NCBI GenBank assembly: GCA_008694505.1 | Contig: VZDJ01007747.1 | Span: forward strand, 2,755,390-2,819,389 | Direction of reading: 5' to 3' | Origin: Cyanoderma ruficeps | Taxonomy: Eukaryota; Chordata; Aves; Passeriformes; Timaliidae | DNA: 64,000 nucleotides | Shown: one piece after another, positions 45,896 through 57,206 of the stretch | Numbering within the stretch: the first letter of the stretch is position 1 | Layout: each line of letters begins with the position of its first letter | Position numbers and translations under genes: made by a program | Notes under the pieces: generated by a model | Databases searched by the model: none | Told to the model about the DNA's origin: nothing | Seen by the model: the letters and a program-made list of their open reading frames with translations, nothing else

Positions 45896-48800
45896 GAGAT
45901 TTGTAAAACAGTGTTCCTAGTTGACAGTGGCTTTGGTTGCAGTTTGAATCCTTGGTGTTCCTGCCAAACTTATACAGAAACTTCTGGTTAAAATGGTGCA
46001 GAATTCTTTTGGTTTTCAAGTAAATCATAATCAACTACATTCTTCTGCGGCATGTGATCATTCAGGGCTCTGCATATTTGGTATGTGATGACTTATGCTC
46101 TCCTCCACATTTTCTATGAAATTTTCAAGGTGTTTCCATTTAGCTGGAGATGGTGCTCTCTGAGAACAAATCTTGCCTAGTCATCAGAGTGAAATAAAAA
46201 CACCTCCCATCCCTTCAAGGAAAATACGGTCCATTAGTTTTTCATTTGCCAGGAGCATCAGTTTTTAATGTTTTTCCCTTTCCCTTTATCTCCTGGGAAT
46301 ATCAATCTGCATAGATCTATTATTAATTCCACAGCAACGAGCTCATTTTCTCAAGAATCTTTACAGTGGGTAGTAAAAGTAGGTCTCCCCAGGAATTATT
46401 TAATATCCAAATTGAACTCAAGTGTCCTGTGCATAGTGCTGGGTGGCTGTTATGTTTCTTTTTGGTAGTGGTGGTTGGTTTTTCCAAAAGCGTCTTTGCC
46501 TCATCTGAAGTCACTGTTTTCTGTGATAAGGTGAGTGTTCTGGGGTTGTCCAACATTTAAAACTTGGGAGTCTGGATGGGCATTAAAAATAATTCTGGAA
46601 CCAAAACCATTTTTGGAAGTGAAAGGGTGAAGAAAAATCCTCTTGAATAGCACCATACTATGCTATGAATGATAGTGTATTGTTGCATACGCATTACAGA
46701 GAAGGGAGCAAGAGAGGTTTTCCACTCCTGGAAGGTTCTGGAAGCTCTGTTTATTGCGTTCATTCCCGTCAGCCATGCCCCAGGAGCACTGGTGAGCATT
46801 TTGCTGGCAAGGGCTTTGCTGGAGGGCAGCATTTCCACCTGCAGTTCTTGTGGTTCTTGAAGCCCTGTCTCATTTCTAGTAAGTATTTGCCATTCGCTGA
46901 AGCAGCAGAGAACATGGCTCTACAGCTCAGCCTCCCGTGGCCTCTTCTGTGCACCTGGGAAAGCCCACACCCATCCACAGTGTTCGTGTCCCTGGGCTGT
47001 GCAGGTCGGGAAGGGGAGGGTGGTGCTGGTGTTCTCCAGAGAGCCCAGACCTGGTGCAGCCTGAGCACTGTTCTGCTCAGCAGCTGTGTAGGTCACTGTG
47101 GGATCCCTCCAGGGATCCCCTCCAGGGCAGGACCTGGATCTGGAGTCTCTTTTTCCTCACCCTGACTTGCTCAGACAGGGCTCTTTTGCTTGTGATTGGA
47201 CATGAGGAATGAGGGATGGTTACTGCTTACCTTTGCAGTGTTTAGGAGATACTTTCATTCAGAACAGTCTCAGTTTCTCGTTAATTTGCTCAAACCAATG
47301 CATTGAACAGAAACAGCAATAACCACATACATCATGTGCTGTATTTTGACAGTCAAGATTTTCTTTTACCTGCCCTAATCTGGAAGGATCAGAACATTTG
47401 CCCTTCCTATGTCAGTTAGACTCAGTCATAACTTCATAGAAGGAGGGCAGTTCCAGTAAAATCTGCACAGTGGCCCATTTTTTTTTTTTTGTAAGCAAAG
47501 AGCTTCTTTGTTACATGGATGTATTGTTTGGAGTTTGTTGTATCCCTGGAAGATTACAGTTTGAAGAGCTATAAGAAGATAAACAGGTGAGGTGCACAGT
47601 TCATGGGGACACATTAGAAGATGAGGCTGAATTTTTTTTGTATGTGAAGGAATTCAACTTAAATCTTTTTATATTAGGGAATAGAAAGCAAAGTGTGGGT
47701 CTTTAAAAATTACCCCAATCATCCATCTTTCCTCAGTGCACAGCAGGAGAAGGTAGGATATCCTGTGGCTCATTCCAAGCTAAGGTGCTGGTGTTTTTAC
47801 AGTAGCCCAGTTTTGGGCATGGCATGTGCCACAAGCCACAGAGTTGCTGCTTTGGGACTGCCAAGCCAGTTCTGAGCTCATGTGCTCACTCATGCTGTAA
47901 CACATGGTAGGCATAAAGACACATTCTTGTGCTTGGGACTTGGGAGCAGCCATGGAGCTTCACGTTGTTCTGCGGTGGTGGAATAGATTATTAAAAGTCA
48001 CATTTATTGCACGTCTTTGGCAGCTCAGTGTTGGTTTTACCATTTGAGTCTCTTGTGTGTTTTCAGTATCTCGAGTTGAACAGTTTCTCTCCTGTAGGAA
48101 GCCACTTGGTCACGCTGGCATGTGGTCTGCTGGTGCACATCTGTGACTGCTTTCTCATGGGATTCAGCTGTTACTAAAAAAAGATTTTCATTCCTCTGCA
48201 GATAAGCAGGTTTAACTTGTCTGTTAGGGATAGTGTGATTTTTATTTTTTATTTTTTCAGTTGAGTGTTATCCATATGCATGCTTAACTGAAAGACTATA
48301 TATCAAACCAGTGCAAAATGTTTTTATGGCCTAAGGAATTAAAATGAAAGTGAGTGAGGTGCAGAGAGCTCTCCTGGCTGCCTCTCTTCACACTGAGGAG
48401 AGCTTCCCTGTGCCACAATAGCCTTGCTTTGCTTCAGGTGCTGCCCCAGCCTGGTGAAGCTCTGCCACTCACCAGTCCTGCTGCCATTGTGTCTGCTTTC
48501 TCCTGCTCTGAGATCCCAGCCTTTGGAAGAGGCAGAGAGAAGCCCATTTCCAGCTCAGGCTGATTGTATTTAATCTTTTTTCTTTATTTTTTCTTCACTC
48601 ATGAAGGAAGTAAATAGAACTAATCTGTAGGATTTACAAATGGGAGTTCAGCCAGCCCTGAGGATTCATGGTCTTGAAGTCCTGTGCTTGATTATTTTAC
48701 ATTTATGTCATTAAAATCAGGCTGCTTTAGGTTACTCTGCTAAATGTTGCAGAAAAAAAAGGCACTTGGACCAGCACTAAGCCAAGGATACTTAAACAGA

Positions 48801-51800
48801 AGGTGGCCTGGTAGTTTCCCTGCTGCTGCTCGCATTTCTCCCTCACAGTCACACAAGGGAGTGGGTGTGAATGCTTCTGAACTCACAAAAAGTATTGAAG
48901 TGGTGGCTTTTTGGATGTTGGTCTTTTCCATTCTCTCCTTTGAAGGGAATGCAACCAATTTGACCAAAACAGATAAGTCAGAAGATTGCATCTGGCTTTC
49001 AAAAATGGGGGATTTTTTTTCAGATTTTCTTATGTAGCTCACATCACCTTGCTCTGAATGCTGTGTTGTTTTGGCATGGGGTTTGTTTGCACTTCTTTTG
49101 GCAGTTCAGCCTCCAAAGAAACTTCTAATAGCAACTCCCTGTAACCTTGGCAAGCACAGAAACTGCTAAAATGAATGCAGGAGCAAGCAGACACAAAACC
49201 CACTCAAAATACACTGAAAGTAAGTTTTGAAGAAGTGTTTCCTCATGTTTGAGGGTGCCTGTTGCTCTTTTCCTTTTTCCTGTGTGCCGCGGCTCCCAAG
49301 AGCCAAGCGTCTGCAGAGGATTGAAGACGCATCCTGGGAGCTGGCGTGCCTCTGCTGAAGGCCAGCCAAGCAGCCCGCTCCACATGGAGGATGGAGGTTC
49401 CATCTGCCTTCCACCATCTCCAGACTGCTGTGACAGATGCTGTTCCCAGGGAGCAAATCTTGCTGCGTTGCCCTGGGCTCCAGAAGGCAGGCATTGGAGG
49501 AGGGAGGAAACCAAGCCAAGCTTGCGGAGATGTTGGAGGATGGATGCAGAGAGATTGTACTCAGCCAAAGGAGGATGGTACTCGCCAGCACCAGCACCCC
49601 TGCCCTGCTTAGGAGATATCTGCTCAATGCTGGTGTGCACAGTTCTGCTGGGGGCACTGTTTGCATCTTCAGCTGCCCCTGATTTTGAGGGTTCTGCTCT
49701 GCCCAATAAGATGTCTTGCTCCTGTCTGTTGTCCAGTAGCTCTGTGCTGAGCCTTCTGCCCTCCATTCACTCACCTTCTCAGAGGTTTATTCCTCTGATC
49801 AGAATCGGAGTGCTTTTTTTGATTATTGTTTGTTTTTAATGAGTTGAAGGGAGGTGTCATCTTGTTTATATCCATGGAAACTGGAGCCATGGGTTTTGAG
49901 TCATTAAATTTATATCTAGGCGGGACTGCTGTTGCAGTCACTGCCTGCTGCATACAGGCATATGTTTTAATTTTGAGAGCCTGTGTTTACAGAAGACCAA
50001 CTGAAATCCTGGTTTTGATTGGTCTTTACAGTCAAACTGCTGTGGTCTGAATGCTGCAAGAGTTAACTTTCAGTGGAGCACCTACAGTTGTATCAAGTTT
50101 CTAGCCCAAATGTAAATGTNAACAAAGTTATTGCCTCTGCAGGTGAAATTTTATTTCTTTTATGGCAGACAACTTAGGAGCTCACTAGAACGGGAACATG
50201 TGAAGAAAAACCCCTAATATTTAACTCAATCTCTTCCCTGAATGACAGCAAAACCAAGACTCACACCTGATGCAGAATAAACATCCCTTTTCATCACATG
50301 CCTTGCATTCCTTCACCAGGTAAGTATTCAAGCTCTGTGTGGGCAGTGATGTATTTGTCTGTGCACTGTAAATGAAGTTTTGTGATCACAAGACATATCT
50401 TCTGTTTTCCACTAGAGGCCAATGAAGCACAGGACAAGGCTGCTTCAAGGCATTCAGGAAAAAACCCATCTTTTTTTTCCCTTCCAGACCTGTTGCTGAG
50501 CAGTGGTATCTCCATCTTGATGATTATTTCTTCTTTTAGAAATGATTTTCCCTCTAATAAAGTGGAATTCAGTTGCTGTGTTCCTCCCAGCATTTTTTTC
50601 CCAAAACCTTCAGAAAGTTAAAGAATTGGCATCTTGATTTGCTGATACCTGTTCCTTCCTTGTTTCCAATCTCTAGCTGTTAACTATGTAGCAGTCTCCA
50701 CAGACTGAAGGGCACATGGAAAAGGCAGTGGAAACAGTTAGTAATGCCAGCGCTTGGGACTTTGAGAATTTCAGGAAATGGTATATCTTGAGCTAATACG
50801 TTTTACTGGGGAGCTTCCTAAATTTTGTGCTTAGAAGTGACTGAGCCAATGACATCCCATTCCAGCTGAGGCACAGCGTCCTGTCCCTACAGTGACATCA
50901 TTCTGCCTGAGTGCCTTTGTCTCCTGACTCCTCCTGAGATCATATCTCAGTCCTAAGTAATAACACTGGTCTTTTGCAAAGTTTTTAAGAGGTTCAGAAC
51001 AACAGAAGTCCTCAAATGTGAGGCTGGTGGTGCCAGCTCTGTGTCACAGACAGAAGAAGCCATCTGGGATAATGCTTTTTTGCCTGGGAACCACCTCATG
51101 TTTTCTGTCTCAAGTAAGTGAAGAATAATGCTGCCTAATGTGTGGGTTAAAGCCAGAAATGTTTACAGTAAAACAAACGCACTGCTTGGGGCATTAGCTT
51201 GGAAGATGGTTTAGGATTTTGTTGCTGCCTGGCAGGGATGTCATGTGGGTGGCACATATGTGTGAGCCCCTCTGGATGCCACACTGCTGGCCCTGGTCAG
51301 AGCACTGTGCTTTGGCTGCAGATCCTAAACCTGTGAGATTTCTCTGGGAGTTGTAGGAAACCTGACTTCAGAGGGAACTGGGCTTCTCCTTTGGAGGGAT
51401 ATACTGCTATGAATATACTGCTATGGTAGGAAGCAAAACTAAGGTGGGATTGCAGCTCAGAGGGTTGCCTGAGCTAGCTCTAATCACGTGGTAGCATGGC
51501 TTAATGTAGCCCTTTGAGCTAGAGCACACCCATGGCCCCCCAGGATTTATCAGCAAGTCCCTGACCCAGCCTATGAGCCAGAAGGGCTCTACTGCAGCCT
51601 TTCTGTGGCTAGAGAGGAGAGGTCAAGCCCAGGCAAATGCTGCATGAGATAGGCTGCATGAGGTGTCTCCTCCAACTTCATTTATCTGCTCTCTGCAAAG
51701 GAATTCCTAATGTGGCAGGATGGGTTGCTTTGAAGTTTATACCACAGAATATGGTAGCTGGCTCTTTCAGAATAAATGGTGTTTGCAGTATTGCACTGTT

Positions 51801-52375
51801 TGCTAGGTAGGCGCCTCTGGAAACCGCCTCCCAGTTGCGAGTGGCTTCAGCGAATATTGAACACCTTACTGTCAACTGCAGAAAGCTGATTTATTACTAT
51901 TATTTACTCCTCATTAGCACTGATGTAACACAGCAGGGAATCGAGAGCAGCAGCGGCTTCCTGGCCATTATCTGATGCTGCTGATGGCCGTGTGTGTGTG
52001 CTGTGCTTTGGTGTTATGTTTGTGCAGGACCTGCGATCAGGGGGAGGTAGCAGCTGGCAAAAATGGAGAAAAAAAGGAAGAAAAGGGAATCTAACTTAGC
52101 TTTATTTATCCCCTGGTGCAAGTAGTGTCAGAAACACTCATACAGTATATCACATAAATTGAAAAATAAGTAGGAAGTGAGACTGACACATCAGCTTTCA
52201 GTCTAAAAGAGTCTATAGCTATTTTTGCAAAAGGAGCAGTTTTGTGTATTACTGGTCACACATGCTGTTTAATTTCCCTTGTTCTCCTGCTGTGCATCTT
52301 CTCTTTCTCTCATAGGTAGATGTCAAATAAGGTGTCACTTGGAATCAATGTTAAATGCTCAGTACCTGTTTTAGA
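45896..52375. other. Gene-free stretch with one N
   Basis: No exon with a recognisable product and no named repeat are seen. A GC-richer block at 49125-49840 is open in several overlapping frames on both strands. A single ambiguous base (N) is at 50120. An AT-rich to CAG-rich block at 51880-51990 may be a conserved non-coding element. Confidence 0.4.
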
Positions 52376-52865
52376 ATAGAGTTACAGAATCATTAGGTTT
52401 GGAAAAGACCTCCAAGATCATTGATGATCATAGACCCAGCAAAGAGTGCACCTGTCCAAGCCATGACCATCTGGGAGAATGCTGTGGGAAACGGTGTCCA
52501 AGGTTTTACTTGGAGTCCAGGTTGACAACATCCACAGCTTTTCCCTCATCCTCTAGTCAGGTTGCGTGGTCACAACAGGAAATCACGTTGGTCAAGCCGG
52601 ACCTGCCTCTCATAACCCTGTGCTGGGTGGGACAGATCCTTTGGTTGTCCTGTCTGTGCTGTGTGATGGCACTCAAGATGATGTCTGTAAATTTCCCCAG
52701 CACTGAGGTCAGGCTGACAGACTTCTAGTTCCCGGAATCCTCCTTCTTGCCCTTGTAGCTGGGTGTCTTATTTGTTCACTTCCTGTCAGCTGGGACCTCC
52801 CTGATTAACCAGGACAGCAGGTAAATGATGAGAAGTGGCTTGGTGAGCCACTTTGTGTTTAGATG
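52376..52865 (-). mobile_element. CR1 LINE fragment including reverse-transcriptase region
   Basis: The plus strand first shows the complement of a CR1 3' end (TTAGGTTTGGAAAAGACCTC). It then shows complement sequence of the CR1 reverse-transcriptase region, for example GACAACATCCACAGCTTTTC, AGCACTGAGGTCAGGCTGAC and TTAACCAGGACAGCAGGTAAA (in part). The terminal part and the coding part are closer together than in an intact element, so an internal deletion is likely. The coding part is broken. Confidence 0.85.
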
Positions 52866-54373
52866 TACCTGAAAGATAGAACCTTATGGTACAAGGTGCT
52901 GTGCAAACAAAAAACCCAGATTCTCTTTCTATGGTGTTCATGTTCTAACTGACAAAGGGAAAATAATTATAAGTGTAATTTTCCTGGTGTTTGTACACTC
53001 CTTGAAACAGTGGAGTCATCCTTATAAACCAAGTTAATATTAATAATTCTTCATTTTCTGAAGAATGGTGTTACAGGGTGACTGCCTTGCTGTAACTGAA
53101 GCACTGTAAAGCAGGTGTGTAGATGAAAATGTGAGCTCCCAGTTTCTTGGTGGAGTTTCAAGACAAGCACATCTCTCTGCTGAGATTTGCCACATCAGAA
53201 ATGTTCAAATGAGAAAAGGGGCTTAGGGGATTTTCCTAGCTTTAGTTCCAAGGTGCTATTTCACTTGGCAAGTGATATTACTTTCCTGCCCAGCTGTTTC
53301 ACCCTCATGTAAAACGGACAATTTGGAAACTTGCACTTTAGCTGCAGTGGAGGAAGAGCCTTGGGTAAGTACAAGTCTGACAGATGCTGAGCAGAGGCAG
53401 TGACTCTTGCATCATCTGTGATGCACAGATGGGGGATATTATTAATGCTTCTTAATATGTTAAATTAGAGGAACATTCAGCCCTGTTTTCTTGGTGCAGG
53501 TATTAATTCTAGAGGTTGATTATGTCCAGGGAATGTGTTCCTGCTCCTTACAGCACAGGCTGACTTTGGGTGGAGCTGGCAGCCCTCTGGCCATGCTCAG
53601 GCTCTGGCACATAGAGATGGCAGTTTTGTGTTTGGCCAAGGCAGAGATGCTGGCATCAATCCTCAGCTGCCATTCAACTCAAGCCAACAACTGCATCAGG
53701 GTGCACTTCAAGCTGCTCTGATTGGGAATGGTGCTATTAGATCAGTGCATGTAGTATTTTATAGTAAGCCTTTTATCCATCCCCAATATCACAAGTCAGC
53801 GGGATGCTTGTGAATGAGCAGAAATGTTTGATCTGGGCCTGTAATTTTGTTAACCATTTCTCCTTATTTTAATTTACATTTGGGTGATTCTGTGAGAAAC
53901 TATAGCAGAATTTAATAACACTAATATTAAAAAACCAATATCAGGTCCGCATATTTCAATCTGATTAGTAGTTTTTCTCTTGATTAAATTATGCATTTTT
54001 AATGCAAGCCCTTCATTTGTCTGCAATAACATGGCACTGTAACCCTCTGTGTAAAGGGAGCACAATTCAGTGCCCTTTTTGCTCCTGCTGGTCCTGGATG
54101 CAAATTTCCTTGTTTCTCAGTAATCTTTTCTCTGTATCCATCATAGCACTTGCCATTGCTTGCCTAGAATAAAAGGTCATTGTAAATCCTGATTACTCTT
54201 GAAAGTTGCTCACACATTTATTTCCTACACTTCATATATTTCATCCTCTTGCATGTCGGAAATAGATTTAATCAAAAATGAGAATTTTGTCTGGGAGAAA
54301 CAGTTCATGATTCTTTGTCTTTTTGTGTTTGTTTTTCTTTTTTCCCCCCATATAAAATGGTTTTGATAAATAC

Positions 54374-54392
54374 ACCCCCCCCCACCCCCCCC
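54374..54392 (-). repeat. C-run block, G-quadruplex candidate on the minus strand
   Basis: Two long C runs are separated by a single A. The minus strand is therefore nearly pure G, which could form a G-quadruplex or cause polymerase slippage. The run lengths may be inexact in the assembly. Confidence 0.7.
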
Positions 54393-54941
54393 GGATTTAA
54401 TTTTAGTTTGGACAGCTGACATTGAATAATTATTATTTTTTGAAATCTTTCCTTTTTTTTTGCAGGGGATACAGACAAGAATTCATTCTTCACCTCACTG
54501 TAACATTTCAGTGATTCTCCAAAGTCAACCCCACCAAAGTGTGGTTAAAATGATAAAAAGAGATCTCAGGATCGCATCACCATCAATAGCTAGAGGAGTG
54601 CTGGGTTCAGTGACATCAGGACATCGTGCTGCTGGGGTTTTTTGGTAAGTACATCTTGTTCCTGATGCCCTCAAGATTTGCTTGTTATATATTTTTTTGC
54701 ATAATTTTTGCGTGAGGTAGATTGCAAGTTTTGCATTTTCCATGTAAAGAAACAAAGATGGCACCTGCACCCAGATCACCTCTTTGTGGCTATCTCATCA
54801 AAACCTTATCTTGATCTGGAGAGCTGTAAAAAAGGGACAGCTGGGGCCCCAGAACCAACCTGACCTGCTTTTTTCTTAATTTTTAAACTGTCTTAAAAGC
54901 TTTTTCTTTAATTTTGCTACCTGCTAGGAGGCAACAGTCCT

Positions 54942-55045
54942 GTTTGCTACTATCCTCATCTACCCTATGTCTCATCTGTCCTCATCTACCCTCATCTATT
55001 TTCCTCATCTATCAGTTTGCTACTATCCTCATCTACCCTATGTCT
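54942..55045 (+). repeat. Imperfect tandem duplication, period 73
   Basis: The string starting GTTTGCTACTATCCTCATCT and ending CCTATGTCT occurs at 54942-54972 and again at 55015-55045. The segment between is made of further CCTCATCTA words, so the block is a small minisatellite. Confidence 0.85.
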
Positions 55046-56299
55046 GCATAGGAGTAGGACAGCATGATGAGCATCCTTCATGATGACCAGCTACCATTTT
55101 TGTTTTAAGAAACTTAGAAGATAATGCTATTCTCACAATGTAGTCTATGATTTTCCAAACACCAGACAAAGTGATGGGCTGTGAACTTAAACCCAAACAG
55201 AAAGAAAAAAAAAAAAGAAAAATATGTTCCACCAAAAGATTCACAGCCAGCTTTAGTGTTATAACAATTTGATATCCTTTTTACCATGGATCTGTGATTT
55301 GTTTGCTTTTCCAAGCAGGACTGTTTCCCAGCCTCTTTTCCCTTATATTCTCTCATATTCATGTTTATCAGTTACACACAGAAATAAAACTGTTTTATGG
55401 TGAATACCCTCATTAATGTGCTTTAAACACTGTTGACTTAAAAATGATCCACTCCAAAGCTCCAAAGGCATTTTCAAGATTAAAAGTATCATTCCCCTTT
55501 TAGCACAAACAATGTGAAGGCACCAGGTAGAAGGCAGAGATAGGGGAAAACCATTTCCAAAGCTGAAAGGGATTCAGGAGATTTAGCTACAGCCTATCCA
55601 GCTTAAAATAAAGTTACAGCCCTGTCCTTTCCCGTGGCTCACATCTCTGACAGCAAACGTCATTAAAGCCGTGGAGAGAGGCATTGCTACTTGTTCTGAA
55701 TCGCTGGAACTTGACGACCGAGAAAATAATGCCAACTAATGCATCCCCTCTGGGGCCCAGGCCTTTAGTGGAATTTTTTTTTTTGGCCTCTATTTGGGCA
55801 GGGAATATGGTGAAGGGGAAGCTGTGCAGCAGGAGGAGGTGTCTCTGGGTACTGGATATACATCTCGTCGAAATTTAGACCTTGCCCTTGCTCTGAGGAT
55901 TCAAAGAGTTTTCTGAAGGACTAAATGTCATTTAAGCTTTCAGATGCTTTAAATCAACTTCCAAATATGTACCAGCATGATCTCCTACCTCATTCACTTG
56001 CAATGAGCCTTAAACCTAATTCTGCACATGCATATACCTGACCTGCCTTTGCTTTCATGTTCAGTTTCCCTCTTACTAAAAAAACAAAAAAGCAAATTAT
56101 TCACTTCAATGACAGACCTCATTCAGAGATTTCCACATTCAGCCCAGCTTTACTGCATAGAAGTCTCCCTTCTTTTTGTTTTTGTGGAGGAACTTAGCTC
56201 GTGGTCCTTTCTGCAAGCCAGAGCTCTAGCAATTACCATCACAAGCAAAACAGATGTAACTTGGAGAAAAATTTAACATTACCAATCAAATCAGAGTAG

Positions 56300-57206
56300 G
56301 GTATATGAAAATAAAAACTGAATCTTGGAAAACCTTCCCTCTTTCATCCTTCCTGAGCTTAACTTTTCTCCCAGATTTTCTACCTCCATCTGTGCAAAGG
56401 GATGGGATTGTGATCAGTTTATCGTGTTCTCTCTGCTGTTCTTTGCTCTTCAGGGGCAGGAGTCCTCCCACTCTTCCCTTGCTCCAGAATGGGTCCCTTC
56501 TACAGGAGACAGTCTTTCATGATCTTTTGGCAGCATGAGTCTTTCCCATGGGCTGGAGTTCTTCACAGACTGCTCCAGTGTAGGTCTCTTCTGCGGCATA
56601 CAGTTCCTCAGGTGCAGACTGCTCCAGTGTGGACTCCCGGTGCGGTGACAAGTCCTGCCAGAAAACCTGCTCCAACATGGGCTCCTCTCTCCACAGGGCC
56701 ACAGGTCCTGCCAGGAGCCTGCTCCAGCATGAGTTTCCCCCAGGGTCGCAGTCTCCTTTGTGCATCCACCTGCTTAGGCATGCAGTTCTCCATGGGATCA
56801 CTTCTCACCCACAGGCCTCCCATGGGCTTCAGGGACACAGCTGCCTCACCATGGGCTGCACCATGGGCTGCAGGGAAATCTTAGCTCTGGTTCCTGGAAC
56901 GCTTCCTGCCCTTCTTTCTGCACTGACCTGGGTGTCTGCAGGGCTGTTCTCACATATTTTTGCTCCACTCTCTGGTTGCATTTGCTCTTCAGGTAGTTTT
57001 TGCACCTTCTTAAACCTATCATCCCTGAAGTGCTACTGTCACCACTGATGGCCTCAACCTTGGCCAGCAGTGGCTCTGTCTTGGAGCCGGCTGGGACAGA
57101 CTCTGTCAGACATGGGGGAAGCTTCTGGCAGCTTCTCAAAGAAGCCACCCCTGTACCGCACCCTCCTACTGTGCCCTGCCTAACCTGGCCATGCAAACCC
57201 AACACA
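56300..57206 (-). mobile_element. ERVL-type LTR in reverse orientation with internal 50-bp repeats
   Basis: On the minus strand the element starts TGTGTTGGGTTTGCATGGCC near 57206, the counterpart of the start of the LTR at 41607. The order is the same: AGCTTCCCCCATGTCTGACAG, then the AGTGCAGAAAGAAGG region, then the GGGCTGCAGG region. The far part contains units beginning GCTCCAG or GCTCCA on the plus strand at 56481, 56572, 56621, 56669 and 56721, about 50 bases apart. It is longer than the solo LTR because of this array. The left boundary is approximate. No internal retroviral sequence is seen. Confidence 0.8.

Larger units (their letters stand above)
52866..56290. other. Gene-free stretch with low-complexity items
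   Basis: No exon is recognised. The stretch holds a C-homopolymer block (54374-54392), a partial tandem duplication (54942-55045) and two blocks, 53860-54060 and 55640-55760, that look like candidate conserved elements. Confidence 0.4.

Noticed and set aside
46665..47165. 166-codon open frame on the plus strand
   Set aside because: No domain, no exon-like borders and low-complexity composition. Overlapping frames are open too, which points to GC content rather than coding.
52399..52728. 109-codon plus-strand open frame
   Set aside because: It is the antisense of a CR1 reverse-transcriptase fragment and has no independent support.
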